Shown here piece after piece: positions 1-7,976 of a DNA stretch of 40,282 bases. The notes under the pieces are model-generated. The model ran no database searches. It was not told the DNA's origin and saw only the letters and a list, made by a program, of their open reading frames with translations. This DNA is from Fibrobacter sp. UBA4309 (GTDB lineage Bacteria > Fibrobacterota > Fibrobacteria > Fibrobacterales > Fibrobacteraceae): the NCBI RefSeq assembly GCF_002395745.1, contig NZ_DGUN01000035.1, positions 1 through 40,282 on the forward strand, read 5' to 3'. The position numbers and the translations under genes were made by a program. Numbering within the stretch: the first letter of the stretch is position 1; every line of letters begins with the position of its first letter.

Positions 1-21
1 CAGGATCAAACTCTTCATTGA
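1..21 (-). rRNA. rrs: 16S ribosomal RNA, 5' end only
   Basis: The reverse complement of the first bases reads GAAGAGTTTGATCCTG, the universally conserved start of bacterial 16S rRNA (the 27F primer site). Only about 21 bases of the gene lie in the window; the rest continues beyond position 1. The mature 5' end was placed about five bases upstream of GAAGAG by analogy with E. coli, so it is approximate. Confidence 0.93.
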
Positions 22-184
22 TTTTTATAGTCTTGGTCCCGTTAATCACGTTCGTATTGACTCCAAGAATTGCTCTTGGTCCGTCACTAAGCACATCTCC
101 GATTCCTTCAATCTTCCCGGGAACCTCTCGGATTCCCGTCCCTCCCGGCCGTTCCCGGCGTTCCGCCGTTCCCGTTCGAGGGTG
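22..184 (-). other. rRNA operon leader
   Basis: This is the transcribed leader between the predicted rrn start point near 184 and the 16S gene. It contains a 6-bp hairpin at 63-79 (CCAAGA/TCTTGG) and a GC-rich stretch at 115-180 made of GGGAACGG-like repeats that can fold back on itself. Such leaders usually carry antitermination and RNase III processing signals. I could not recognise a clear boxA. Open reading frames crossing this region have no coding character. Confidence 0.6.
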
Positions 185-190
185 AGGCCA

Positions 191-218
191 ATTATAGAAT
201 TTTCAGCCGGAATGTCAA
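191..218 (-). promoter_or_regulatory. rRNA operon promoter (perfect -35 and -10)
   Basis: On the minus strand TTGACA (218-213) is separated by 16 bases from TATAAT (196-191); both hexamers match the sigma-70 consensus exactly. Immediately upstream (219-290) lie long A and T runs typical of an UP element. The predicted start near 184 gives a leader of roughly 160 bases before 16S rRNA. Strength and position fit an rrn promoter. Confidence 0.85.
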
Positions 219-363
219 GGGTTTTTCTGCAAAAAAATCTTTTTTTTTGCTTTTTTTCGAAAAAACCAGAAAAAAACGCTTCTTTACCCATGGCCAACAC
301 AAGCTATAAACAATCTATTCACAAACCCCTCTCGTATTTTATTGTCGCACAACAACTTATTAA

Positions 364-392
364 GCCGAAGGTCCCCAAAAGAGTCCTTCGGC
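364..392 (-). terminator. Hairpin downstream of miaA
   Basis: GCCGAAGG and CCTTCGGC form a perfect 8-bp stem with a 13-base loop about 100 bases downstream of the miaA stop, followed on the minus strand by TTAATAAGTTGTTG. The U tract is weak, so termination may be inefficient or factor-assisted. The rest of 300-490 is AT-rich spacer with no gene I can support. Confidence 0.5.
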
Positions 393-491
393 AAGCAGCC
401 ATTTCGGCACCTTCTTTTCAGGATTTACGGCGATTTAAAACAAATTAATTAGATTACAAACAAACTAACATCTAATGTTTCTTCGGCAATC

Positions 492-1379
492 TTATTTCAA
501 CCGGTCTTCGATAGTCTTCGCCGGATTAGCGTCATTGTCCAAATCAACTCGCAAAGTTTTCATCTGCCCGCGAAACCATGTCAGCTGGCGCTTGGCGTAA
601 TTACGCGTCTTGCGCTTTACTTCGTCCAATACGGTTTCAACATCGCGGTCGCTTTTCGCCGCAAGAAGTTCGCGGTATCCCAGGCTCTGCCAGGCAGGAG
701 CATCCAGCGGAACCGACTCCGCCAAGCGGCGCACTTCGTCCATCCAGCCGTCACGCACCATCTGGTCTACACGCGCATTGATTCTCTCATACAGCTTTTC
801 ACGAGCACGGTCCAGCCAGAACACGGGAATCTCGCCGATTCCGCCGACGCGTTCCTTCTGCCAATCCGAGAGCTTGCGTCCTGTCGCCTCGTACACTTCG
901 AGAATACGCACCATGCGGTGCACGTTATTTTCGTCTACTCCCGCCATGGCCTCGGGATCCGCCTCGCAGGCAAGTTTGTACAAACTAACACCATCCTGTC
1001 CGCGCGACTCTATTTCGGCACGGATTTCGGGAGCGACTTTCGGTATCTGCGGAAGTCCGAGCATCAGCGACTGCATGTAAAGCCCTGTCCCGCCGACCGC
1101 GATAAACCTGCGTTCCGGATTCTTTTCCAGAATTTCCTTGACATCGCGGCAGAACTCCCCTGCCGAATAGGTCCTTCCGGGCTCGAGGAAATTCACCATG
1201 TGGTGATTGACCCTCGCCAAGTCCCCTGCCGACGGCTGAGCAGTACCGATGGCGAAGCCCCTGTACACCTGCCGCGAATCGACGCCGATGATTTCTGCGT
1301 CATAGCGCTTCGCAAGATCGAGAGACAACTCCGATTTTCCGATTCCCGTAGCTCCAACGATGGCAAAAAGGATAGGCAT
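492..1379 (-). CDS. miaA: tRNA dimethylallyltransferase
   Basis: MiaA transfers a dimethylallyl group from DMAPP to N6 of adenosine 37 in tRNAs reading UNN codons, the first step to ms2i6A. The 295-residue product has the P-loop GATGIGKS (9-16), the DSRQVYRG motif whose Asp acts in catalysis, and VGGTGLY, all in canonical order; the length is normal. The ATG at 1379 is chosen because it leaves six residues before the P-loop strand; an in-frame TTG at 1409 would add ten unlikely residues. No Shine-Dalgarno sequence precedes the ATG. A -10-like TATAAT lies only about 14 bases upstream, so the mRNA may have almost no leader. It is divergent from the next gene with 29 bases between the starts. 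Confidence 0.96.
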   Translation of the reverse strand: MPILFAIVGATGIGKSELSLDLAKRYDAEIIGVDSRQVYRGFAIGTAQPSAGDLARVNHHMVNFLEPGRTYSAGEFCRDVKEILEKNPERRFIAVGGTGLYMQSLMLGLPQIPKVAPEIRAEIESRGQDGVSLYKLACEADPEAMAGVDENNVHRMVRILEVYEATGRKLSDWQKERVGGIGEIPVFWLDRAREKLYERINARVDQMVRDGWMDEVRRLAESVPLDAPAWQSLGYRELLAAKSDRDVETVLDEVKRKTRNYAKRQLTWFRGQMKTLRVDLDNDANPAKTIEDRLK

Positions 1380-1386
1380 GCAACGC

Positions 1387-1400
1387 AATATAATTATATT
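1387..1400. promoter_or_regulatory. Palindromic back-to-back -10 boxes (miaA / 1409 gene)
   Basis: AATATAATTATATT is a perfect 14-bp palindrome that places a consensus TATAAT on each strand (1389-1394 plus, 1398-1393 minus). On the minus strand a TTGAAC (1422-1417) sits 18 bases upstream. I see no good plus-strand -35. Predicted starts fall within about eight bases of each ATG. Confidence 0.5.
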
Positions 1401-1408
1401 TGAAATCA

Positions 1409-2509
1409 ATGAACAAGTTCAAGCACATTCTTGCCCTGATAATCGTTTTTGCGATTTTGACGCTGGTCGCCGTTCTTTTTCAGAAACTTGATTTTGGCAG
1501 CGGAACGCCGGATAGCGGAGCAGCCTCTTCCATAGCCACAGCCGATTCGTCCGCAGTACAGGATACCACTCCCTTTATAGACCGTTTCAAGAACCATCTC
1601 GAAGTCCTCCAGTCCAGCTATTCCAAACGCAAAAAACGTGACGTCTGGACCCTGGGCAAGGGCAGAACCGTCGTATATTACCTGCTGCAGGCACAGAGAT
1701 TCCTCGAATCCAACGGAGGAACCGTATTGCGCATGGAAGAACTCCATGACGACAAGACCGTTTTCCAGAGCGCATCCCTGGACGCACTGGACCCGAAGGG
1801 AGACTCCCTGAAAATCATCCTCCAGGTTTCGGAAAATGTCTTCCGCGACAACGCCTCCGTACTTTCTATCGCCTTCCAGGTCACCAGGCTGACTCCGGAA
1901 CTCATTGTCGCGCTGAACGAGCTCGACTTTCCCTACGACCTCATGGTCACGCCGTTCGGCATGGGGAACAGCTTTTTCCCCGACCTCGAGCGCGTCAAGA
2001 GAAAGGAGCTCGTCCTTTGGCTGCTGATGGAATCGCAAAGCCTCGACTCGCGCCACAAGAAGCTCCGTCCCATCCGCATCCACCATACGGAACAGCAGAT
2101 TGAAAATATCGTGAACGAGGCCAAGGCACTTGTACCGGGAGCAACGGGAATCGCCACGCGATTCGCCGACCAGGCCGTGGAGCACAGGCAACTGCTGCAG
2201 GCCACGTTCAAGCCCGCAAAGGAACAGGGACTCTGGTTCCTGGACCTTTCCATGAACCAGAAATCAAGGGTCGACGAAACCTGCAAGGAATTCTCGATGC
2301 GCTGCAAGGCGCTCCTCCCCTACGACCCTTCCAACAGCACGCTCGACGACTACATCACCAAGAGGCTCCGCAGCGCCGCAAGGAGCGGCATGGCGGCCAT
2401 CATCCTCCCGCTCAGCCTCGAAAGCATAGCGAAAGTCAAGTCCATGAGCGCAAAGGCGGCCCACCAGGGCACCACCATCGTAAATTTATCTAACTTTATG
2501 AAGTACTAA
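1409..2509 (+). CDS. Membrane-anchored divergent polysaccharide deacetylase-like protein
   Basis: The 366-residue product has an N-terminal membrane segment (residues 6-25), a Ser/Ala-rich linker (30-55), and a C-terminal region (about 150-360) that follows the pattern of the divergent polysaccharide deacetylase family (PF04748, YibQ type). That pattern includes the strand before motif 1, the LLMES segment in place of LPMEP, the VPGATGIA turn, GLWFLDLS, and the final RSGMAAIILPL. The usual metal-binding positions look lost: the DDxG motif is replaced by FQVTRL (156-161), and NNHMGS by a segment without His. It is therefore probably a periplasmic, catalytically inactive relative. The ATG at 1409 is preferred to a TTG at 1400. 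It is followed after 13 bases by pdxJ and is likely cotranscribed with it. Confidence 0.7.
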   Translation: MNKFKHILALIIVFAILTLVAVLFQKLDFGSGTPDSGAASSIATADSSAVQDTTPFIDRFKNHLEVLQSSYSKRKKRDVWTLGKGRTVVYYLLQAQRFLESNGGTVLRMEELHDDKTVFQSASLDALDPKGDSLKIILQVSENVFRDNASVLSIAFQVTRLTPELIVALNELDFPYDLMVTPFGMGNSFFPDLERVKRKELVLWLLMESQSLDSRHKKLRPIRIHHTEQQIENIVNEAKALVPGATGIATRFADQAVEHRQLLQATFKPAKEQGLWFLDLSMNQKSRVDETCKEFSMRCKALLPYDPSNSTLDDYITKRLRSAARSGMAAIILPLSLESIAKVKSMSAKAAHQGTTIVNLSNFMKY

Positions 2510-2522
2510 CAAGGAGACTGCA

Positions 2523-3254
2523 ATGACCGTAAAGCTCGGAGTCAACGTCGACCACATCGCCACCATTCGCGAAGCACGCAAGATCAGGGAACCGGATCCA
2601 GTCACGGCGGCGCTCATTGCAGAACTCGCCGGCTGTAACGGCATCACGGCCCACCTGCGCGAAGACAAGCGCCATATCCAGGATCGCGACATCCGCCTGC
2701 TCCGCGGCACCATTACGACCAAGCTGAACCTGAAGATCGCTCCCACGAACGAAATGCTCCAGTTCGCAGTCAACGTCCAGCCGGACCTCGTGACGCTCGT
2801 CCCGGAAAACCGCCAGGAAATCACTACGGAAGGCGGACTGAACGTCGCCGCAAAGATTGACGAGCTCGCCAAGTTCGTGATGACGCTCAAGAGCAACGAT
2901 ATCGCCGTGAGCGTGTTCATTGAACCGGAAACGGAACAGGTCAAGGCCGCAAAGAAGATCGGTGCCAGCTTTGTCGAGTTCAACACCGGCAAGTACGCCA
3001 CCGCTTTCGACCTCGGCAGCATGCAAGAAGTGGACCGCGAAATTTCGGCCATCGCCGACATGACCGTACTCGCCAAGAAATACGGTCTGCGCGTATTCGC
3101 CGGACAGGGCCTGAACTACCGCAACGTGAGCGCAATCGCCGCCATCGAGGGCATCGAGGAACTGAACATCGGGCACAGCATCGTCGGGCGTTCCGTGTTT
3201 GTCGGCATGGAAAAGGCCGTGAAGGAAATGATTGACATACTTCACAGGTCTTAG
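2523..3254 (+). CDS. pdxJ: Pyridoxine 5'-phosphate synthase
   Basis: PdxJ condenses 1-deoxy-D-xylulose 5-phosphate with 3-amino-2-oxopropyl phosphate to form pyridoxine 5'-phosphate in the DXP-dependent vitamin B6 pathway. The 243-residue length equals the E. coli enzyme. Family motifs are all present: LGVNVDHIATIREAR at the N-terminus, HLREDKRHIQDRD around the phosphate and substrate loop, EFNTGKYA, and the C-terminal NIGHSIVGRSVF phosphate-binding loop. A clear Shine-Dalgarno AAGGAG lies 7 bases before the ATG. It sits 13 bases after the deacetylase-like gene. Confidence 0.97.
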   Translation: MTVKLGVNVDHIATIREARKIREPDPVTAALIAELAGCNGITAHLREDKRHIQDRDIRLLRGTITTKLNLKIAPTNEMLQFAVNVQPDLVTLVPENRQEITTEGGLNVAAKIDELAKFVMTLKSNDIAVSVFIEPETEQVKAAKKIGASFVEFNTGKYATAFDLGSMQEVDREISAIADMTVLAKKYGLRVFAGQGLNYRNVSAIAAIEGIEELNIGHSIVGRSVFVGMEKAVKEMIDILHRS

Positions 3255-3360
3255 GCTTTAGGTTTTAGGAAAAGATTCATGCACTTTGTGCATCAATATA
3301 GATGCGGCGAAGCCGCCATTCTAAAAACCTAATACCTAACCCCTGTTACCTAACTCCTAC
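3251..3360. repeat. Heptad inverted-repeat element between pdxJ and truA
   Basis: The spacer between two convergent genes is a structured repeat. The left arm (3251-3269) is built from TTAGGCT, TTAGGTT, TTAGG. The right arm (3321-3360) is built from CCTAATA, CCTAACC, CCTGTTA, CCTAACT, CCTAC, again with a 7-base period and reverse complementary to the left arm. Between the arms are two perfect small hairpins: ATGCAC-TTT-GTGCAT (3279-3293) and GCGGC-GAA-GCCGC (3304-3316). The whole folds into a nested cruciform and overlaps the pdxJ stop codon. It could terminate transcription from both sides, but it lacks a long T run. Confidence 0.75.
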
Positions 3361-4113
3361 TCAGTAATCCTTATATTCTACGTTCTGTAGAACCAGTCCC
3401 TGAGGCGGCGCCCATGTGCGTTCGCCTTTAAATTTTTTCGCGAATATCGTATCGACCGTTCCTTCGGGATAGCGACCGCGGCCCACATCGAACAGCGTTC
3501 CGACCATGGCGCGCACCTGGCGGTGCAAAAAGCGGTTCCCTTTGATATGGAACATGCATGTCCATTCGTTTATGCGTTGCAGCCGGAATTCGTACAAAGT
3601 ACAAAGCGTAGACTTGCCGTCGTTGCGAGGAATGCAGAAATCGATAAAATCGTGCTCGCCCAAGAAACGCTTCGCTTCGCGCTCCATCGCATCGAGGTCC
3701 AGATGCAACGAGCCGCATTCCCAACCGAACTCGCGCATCAGTGCGACTGGGCGCGTGTAGATGGTATACTGGTAATAACGCAGAGTGGCGTCGTAACGGG
3801 CGTTAAAATCGTCGGCACAGCGCTGCAGGTCGCGAATACGGATAAGCCGCTTGGTAAGCCCGTTGACCGAACGGACCGTCTTTACCGGGTCCAGTTCGCC
3901 GTCGTAATCAAAATGGACGCACTGGCCGCGGGCATGCACGCCCGTATCGGTACGGCCGGAACCGGTCACGCGGACCGGCGCACGAAGCGCGATGCTAAGC
4001 GCATCTTCCAAGGTTGACTGAACGGTAACGAATTTCCGCTTTCCCGCCTCGTTCTGTTCTTGCCAGCCATAAAAAGCACTGCCAAGATACTCGCAGCGGA
4101 AACGGTAACGCAT
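3361..4113 (-). CDS. truA: tRNA pseudouridine(38-40) synthase
   Basis: TruA isomerises uridines 38-40 in the anticodon stem-loop of many tRNAs. The 250-residue product carries the catalytic motif GSGRTDTGVHA (51-61) with the nucleophile Asp56, and the family segments FYGWQEQ near the N-terminus, LRYYQYTIYT in the middle and FLHRQVRAMVGTL near the C-terminus. Its length is typical. It starts 8 bases after the stop of the upstream membrane-anchored HTH gene on the same strand, so the two are probably one transcript. Its stop lies at the edge of the heptad repeat element. Confidence 0.96.
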   Translation of the reverse strand: MRYRFRCEYLGSAFYGWQEQNEAGKRKFVTVQSTLEDALSIALRAPVRVTGSGRTDTGVHARGQCVHFDYDGELDPVKTVRSVNGLTKRLIRIRDLQRCADDFNARYDATLRYYQYTIYTRPVALMREFGWECGSLHLDLDAMEREAKRFLGEHDFIDFCIPRNDGKSTLCTLYEFRLQRINEWTCMFHIKGNRFLHRQVRAMVGTLFDVGRGRYPEGTVDTIFAKKFKGERTWAPPQGLVLQNVEYKDY

Positions 4114-4121
4114 GGCAATCC

Positions 4122-5069
4122 CTAATTTCCGGAATCCAGCGCTTCGCGGATGACGGATTCCACCTGGTCTTGCGAAATGCCGAGCTGCGTAGCAATTGCC
4201 GAAGCGGGAAATCCGCGACGGGACATCTGCAGGATCTTGCTCTTCGCGGTAAACTCGCGGTCGAAGCGGCTTGTCTTGAGCGGGTTCGACTTCTGGAGGT
4301 TCGGGTCACCCGTAGTGTTGTGGCTCTGGGCCCTAATCTTCATGGTGCGGTCGCGGGCTACGCCACGCGGAGCACGCAGCACATCGGAAAGCGACTGCAT
4401 CGCCGAGGTAATGCGTTCCTTGGCTGTCGGGCGGAGCGTGGGCTTGCCGTCCAGGTCTTCAGAAAGAATCTTGTTTTCGGGCACGCCGTTTTCGTCTTCG
4501 AAGGCTATTTTCTGTTCCGGGGCGCGTTCCGGCATTATTGTCGGCTCGCCGACAACTTCGTCAATAATGGATTTCTTTTGCGGATGCGGACGCGGCACGA
4601 GAATGGTCGGGTCGTTTTCGAATCCGTTCTTCGGTTCCTTGAAACGCTGTTCCGCCTTGAGCGCTTCCATCTTGCGCGTGAGAACCTTCTTGCGGTGGCC
4701 CAGCGCGATCAGCAAAATGACGCAGACGATGATGACGGCAATACCGCCGGCCACCCACATTTTGTTTTCACTCGAAAGTCCCTGTTCGCCGGGAGTCCCG
4801 TTATCGTCTCCATCGACAGGTGCGGCCCCTGCGCGCAGCGCGTTCAAAACTTCCCACGAAGAATCCAGTTGCTGGCGGACGGCAAGTTGCACATCGGGCT
4901 TGTCGGCCGACTCCCAGAGAACAATCTCCAACGAATCGATTTCTGCACGAATGCCCAAGTACGCGGAAGCGTCAAACGACGACTTGCTCTTGGAAATATC
5001 CACAAACAAATAGGCTACAACCCCCGCCGTCAAAACAAGGAGGATTAAGGGGACAATAAACTTCTTCAT
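4122..5069 (-). CDS. Two-helix membrane protein with C-terminal HTH-like segment
   Basis: I do not recognise the family. The 315-residue protein has an N-terminal membrane helix (5-23), an extracytoplasmic stretch of about 80 residues, a second membrane helix (104-123), a basic stop (HRKK), a long polar linker and a C-terminal helix-turn-helix-like segment (278-312, with SAIATQLGISQDQV as the turn region) like those of small DNA-binding or DUF2802-type tails. The linker has three similar short motifs: DPTILVP (153-159), EPTIMP (175-180) and KPTLRP (209-214). With both helices crossing, the HTH end would be cytoplasmic. It is the first gene of a likely operon with truA. A role in membrane-linked regulation is only an inference. 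Confidence 0.75.
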   Translation of the reverse strand: MKKFIVPLILLVLTAGVVAYLFVDISKSKSSFDASAYLGIRAEIDSLEIVLWESADKPDVQLAVRQQLDSSWEVLNALRAGAAPVDGDDNGTPGEQGLSSENKMWVAGGIAVIIVCVILLIALGHRKKVLTRKMEALKAEQRFKEPKNGFENDPTILVPRPHPQKKSIIDEVVGEPTIMPERAPEQKIAFEDENGVPENKILSEDLDGKPTLRPTAKERITSAMQSLSDVLRAPRGVARDRTMKIRAQSHNTTGDPNLQKSNPLKTSRFDREFTAKSKILQMSRRGFPASAIATQLGISQDQVESVIREALDSGN

Positions 5070-5174
5070 ATAAAAAAATGTAGAAAAAAAAAGAAAGGGG
5101 CATACCCGCCCCCAAAGAAAACATCAGTCCGCTTCAAACGGCCCAAATGGGCATTTTCGGCACTAGAAATAATT

Positions 5175-5204
5175 TTTACACACCAACAACACACTTTTTG
5201 TCAA
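5175..5204 (-). promoter_or_regulatory. Possible promoter of the 4122-5069 gene
   Basis: On the minus strand an exact TTGACA (5204-5199) is followed after 18 bases by TGTAAA (5180-5175), about 105 bases upstream of the start codon. The surrounding 5070-5340 region is very AT-rich and contains no gene I can support. The -10 match is only moderate. Confidence 0.4.
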
Positions 5205-5338
5205 AAACAGCCTAATTTTACAAATTTCGCATTGTGAAAAACTCAACACTTTAAAAATTTTTAACACAAAATACTACCACTTTCCCCGAAAAAATGCTAT
5301 CTTATTGTCAAGAACTCTTTGTTCTCCTCCTAACCCCC

Positions 5339-5366
5339 AAAAAATCCCCTAGCCTCTGGCCAGGGG
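5339..5366 (-). terminator. Rho-independent terminator after the RND exporter gene
   Basis: On the minus strand CCCCT and AGGGG, extended inward by GCC/GGC across one mismatch, form a hairpin followed by ATTTTTT. It lies 33 bases past the stop of the exporter gene. A second T run on the plus side (5368-5372) makes the structure partly bidirectional. Confidence 0.75.
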
Positions 5367-5398
5367 GTTTTTCCTTTTTATACGAATGGGGATCGCGG

Positions 5399-7957
5399 CT
5401 ACTTGCGCTTGAGGAACACGATGGAGAAGAACACCGTGAACACGAGCGAAGCGACAAGGAACGCGAGGATCGACGTCGTCGCGAGTTCGCCAATAGTGCG
5501 CAGTCCCTTGTGTTCGACTCCGAGAGCTCCGGCAAAGCCCGCAGCGGTAGTGACCGAGCTTGCCATCACGAGGCGGCCGATGTTGTCGACAAGAGTACGC
5601 GGCGTAAACGAAGGATCCTGCGTCCAGCCTACAAGGAGATGGATAGTAGAGTCTATAGCGAGACCCAGCACCGCCGGGATGACAACCACATTGTAGATGC
5701 CGATATGACCGAGACCGATAACCACGTTCATGAGGCCAAGCAACCCGGCGCTCCACAAGAGTCCGATCAGCAGCGAGCCCGCCGAAATGGCGACCAGCTT
5801 GGGCTTGCGCAACGAGAACGCGAGAATGATGATGATGACAAGGATTACGACAAACGCCATGCGCATGGAATCGTACTTGACGGCACGCACGACATCGGCC
5901 AAGATGAACTGGCTGCTGAACACCTTCAGCTTTTCGCCGCCGAATTCCCAGTGGCCAAAACGGTCCTGCCAATCAGCGGCCTCGCGCGCATCGGAACTGT
6001 TGTAACGTCCATAGATAAAGCCGATCTTGCCGACACTGCCGTCTTTTTCCTTGAGCAGATCGACAGCCCATTCCGGCAGGGAATCTACCGTGAACGGGGC
6101 GACTTCTTCGGCCAGCGTGCGCAACGTCGCGATATTCACGCTATCTTCTCCCGTTGCGCGGTCGAACACGCGGGCTTCGGCAAGCTCCTTGATTTCGTCG
6201 ATGACTTCCATACGGGCCTGCTGGTCCGCCTGTGAAGGCAAGAACGTCTTGAGCGTGAGGAAGCTGCGAAGCGTGGAATCGTGTTCCGTATGCATGCGCA
6301 CCATCAGCGTGTCGTAGAGGGAATCCAGGAGTTCCGCACGGCTCGCCATGACGGCGGCAGGCGTAGAGCTCTTGCGGTTGCTAGAAAGCGCGTTACCCGT
6401 GCTGATGGTCTTCTTGACCTGTTCCACGTTCTCCTTGGGCGGACGGCGCAAGTTCCTGAAGTTGTATTCGAATTCCAGGTTCGGCAAGAAGCAGAGCATC
6501 ACGACAGAGAAAACGGCACCGACAATGGCGGCGCGCTTGAAGAACCCGACAATCTTCTCGTCACTCCAGGCCTTGGGAAAGAACGAGTTGCGCGGACGCG
6601 GAGGAAGCCCGCCGGCGACAAAAATGAATACCGGCATCGCAAAGATTGCCGTAAGGAAACTGAACAGGATTCCCACCGCAGAAATCACGCCGAACTCGTA
6701 GAAGCCGACAAACTTCGCGATAAGCAGGGAAAGCAGGCCGGCGATAGTCGTAAGCGCCGCGAGGAACATCGGGCGCAGAAGCCTTGCCACGGTCTGTTCC
6801 ATGGCGAGTTTCAAGTCGCCGCACGCGGTAAAGCAGCGTTGACACGTTCCCATGAAGTGGATGGAGTAGTCGACACCCATTCCCAGAATAATGCTCGACA
6901 CGAGAACCGTGAACGGGTTCAAGGCGCCGTAGTAGAGCGTGGTAAAGCACATGGCCAGGGAGCAGGCCAGCGACACCTGCGCCAGCATCAGGAGCGGAGC
7001 CTTGATAGGGCTGCGGAAGAACACGGCGACAATCAAGAAAATGAGCACGACAGCGATAATCATCGAGATGGCGCTGTCGCTCATGATGTCGTTCACTTCG
7101 TTCAGGCCCTCGTAGGAGCCTTCCACCGTCATGAGGACCGGCTGGCCGTAATCGACCGCATTGAACTTTGCCAGGAGCGTATCGGAACGGAGCAGGATAT
7201 GCTTCACGAAATCCACATCGGTAGACGGGCGTACAAGCTTGCACTGGACGACGCCATTGAACAACGTAGAATCATGCTTGTCTTCGCCGATGAGGCGCGT
7301 CTTGAGTTCCTTGGGCAAGTTGCGCTTGGGGCCCTCTTCCTTGGCTTCGGCGGCACCATCCTTTTTCTTGAAGAACGACTCGAAGGCATCGGCGGCTTCG
7401 TCGGGAAGGCCCAGCGCCTGCGGCAGGTTCGCGTCGAACCACACGCGTTCTTTCTTGGCAGGTTCGGTCGTAGAATCGGCCAGGAGGTCCACGACCAGCG
7501 GACCGTTCTTGCGGCCTATTTCGAGCTGGATATCTTCAAGGTTGTCGCGGATGCGTTCCAGATGTTCAACCGGCAAGTAGATGAGCGCGTTCTTCGTAAA
7601 GAACGAGTTGTCATTTTTTACCTGGGGCTTGCTGATGATATCGTCTTGCCAGTTCGCGTTGATGTACTCCTGGATGCTGTCCTGCAGACGCGCGACCAGG
7701 TACGGATCCTTCGCCTGGATGGCTATCATGAAGCGGTCCGTGCTGCCGAAGCGGTGGTACGATTCTTCCAAGGCGATTACGCTGGGAGTTCCTTCGGGCA
7801 AGAGCGTCGCCAAATCCGTGTGGATTTGCAGTTTCGTCACCGTGGGAATCAGGCTCACGACAAGAATGGCAAGAATGACAAAGAAAGCCTTCCACTTCCT
7901 TTTTTCTACAAAGTTTACGTAACGCGCCGCAAAGCGCTCAATTTTATCTTGATTCAT
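5399..7957 (-). CDS. RND superfamily / MMPL-type exporter
   Basis: This 852-residue protein has the duplicated layout of MMPL/RND exporters. Each half has one membrane helix (about 18-38 and 470-490), a large extracytoplasmic loop, and a block of five helices (about 295-455 and 680-850). The characteristic helix-4 motifs are GMGVDYSIHFM in the first half and LGLAIDSTIHLL in the second, each with the Asp used in proton coupling in this superfamily. Related proteins export lipids or hydrophobic compounds (MmpL, HpnN); the substrate here is not evident. It starts 19 bases after a GGDEF-like gene on the same strand and is closed by a terminator, giving a two-gene operon. Confidence 0.88.
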   Translation of the reverse strand: MNQDKIERFAARYVNFVEKRKWKAFFVILAILVVSLIPTVTKLQIHTDLATLLPEGTPSVIALEESYHRFGSTDRFMIAIQAKDPYLVARLQDSIQEYINANWQDDIISKPQVKNDNSFFTKNALIYLPVEHLERIRDNLEDIQLEIGRKNGPLVVDLLADSTTEPAKKERVWFDANLPQALGLPDEAADAFESFFKKKDGAAEAKEEGPKRNLPKELKTRLIGEDKHDSTLFNGVVQCKLVRPSTDVDFVKHILLRSDTLLAKFNAVDYGQPVLMTVEGSYEGLNEVNDIMSDSAISMIIAVVLIFLIVAVFFRSPIKAPLLMLAQVSLACSLAMCFTTLYYGALNPFTVLVSSIILGMGVDYSIHFMGTCQRCFTACGDLKLAMEQTVARLLRPMFLAALTTIAGLLSLLIAKFVGFYEFGVISAVGILFSFLTAIFAMPVFIFVAGGLPPRPRNSFFPKAWSDEKIVGFFKRAAIVGAVFSVVMLCFLPNLEFEYNFRNLRRPPKENVEQVKKTISTGNALSSNRKSSTPAAVMASRAELLDSLYDTLMVRMHTEHDSTLRSFLTLKTFLPSQADQQARMEVIDEIKELAEARVFDRATGEDSVNIATLRTLAEEVAPFTVDSLPEWAVDLLKEKDGSVGKIGFIYGRYNSSDAREAADWQDRFGHWEFGGEKLKVFSSQFILADVVRAVKYDSMRMAFVVILVIIIILAFSLRKPKLVAISAGSLLIGLLWSAGLLGLMNVVIGLGHIGIYNVVVIPAVLGLAIDSTIHLLVGWTQDPSFTPRTLVDNIGRLVMASSVTTAAGFAGALGVEHKGLRTIGELATTSILAFLVASLVFTVFFSIVFLKRK

Positions 7958-7976
7958 ATTTCAACCATTTCCCGCT

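Noticed and set aside
182..448. 88-codon plus-strand frame near the rRNA promoter
   Set aside because: It covers the minus-strand rrn promoter and UP element and has a Phe/Lys-rich composition from A/T runs; no ribosome site or homology seen.
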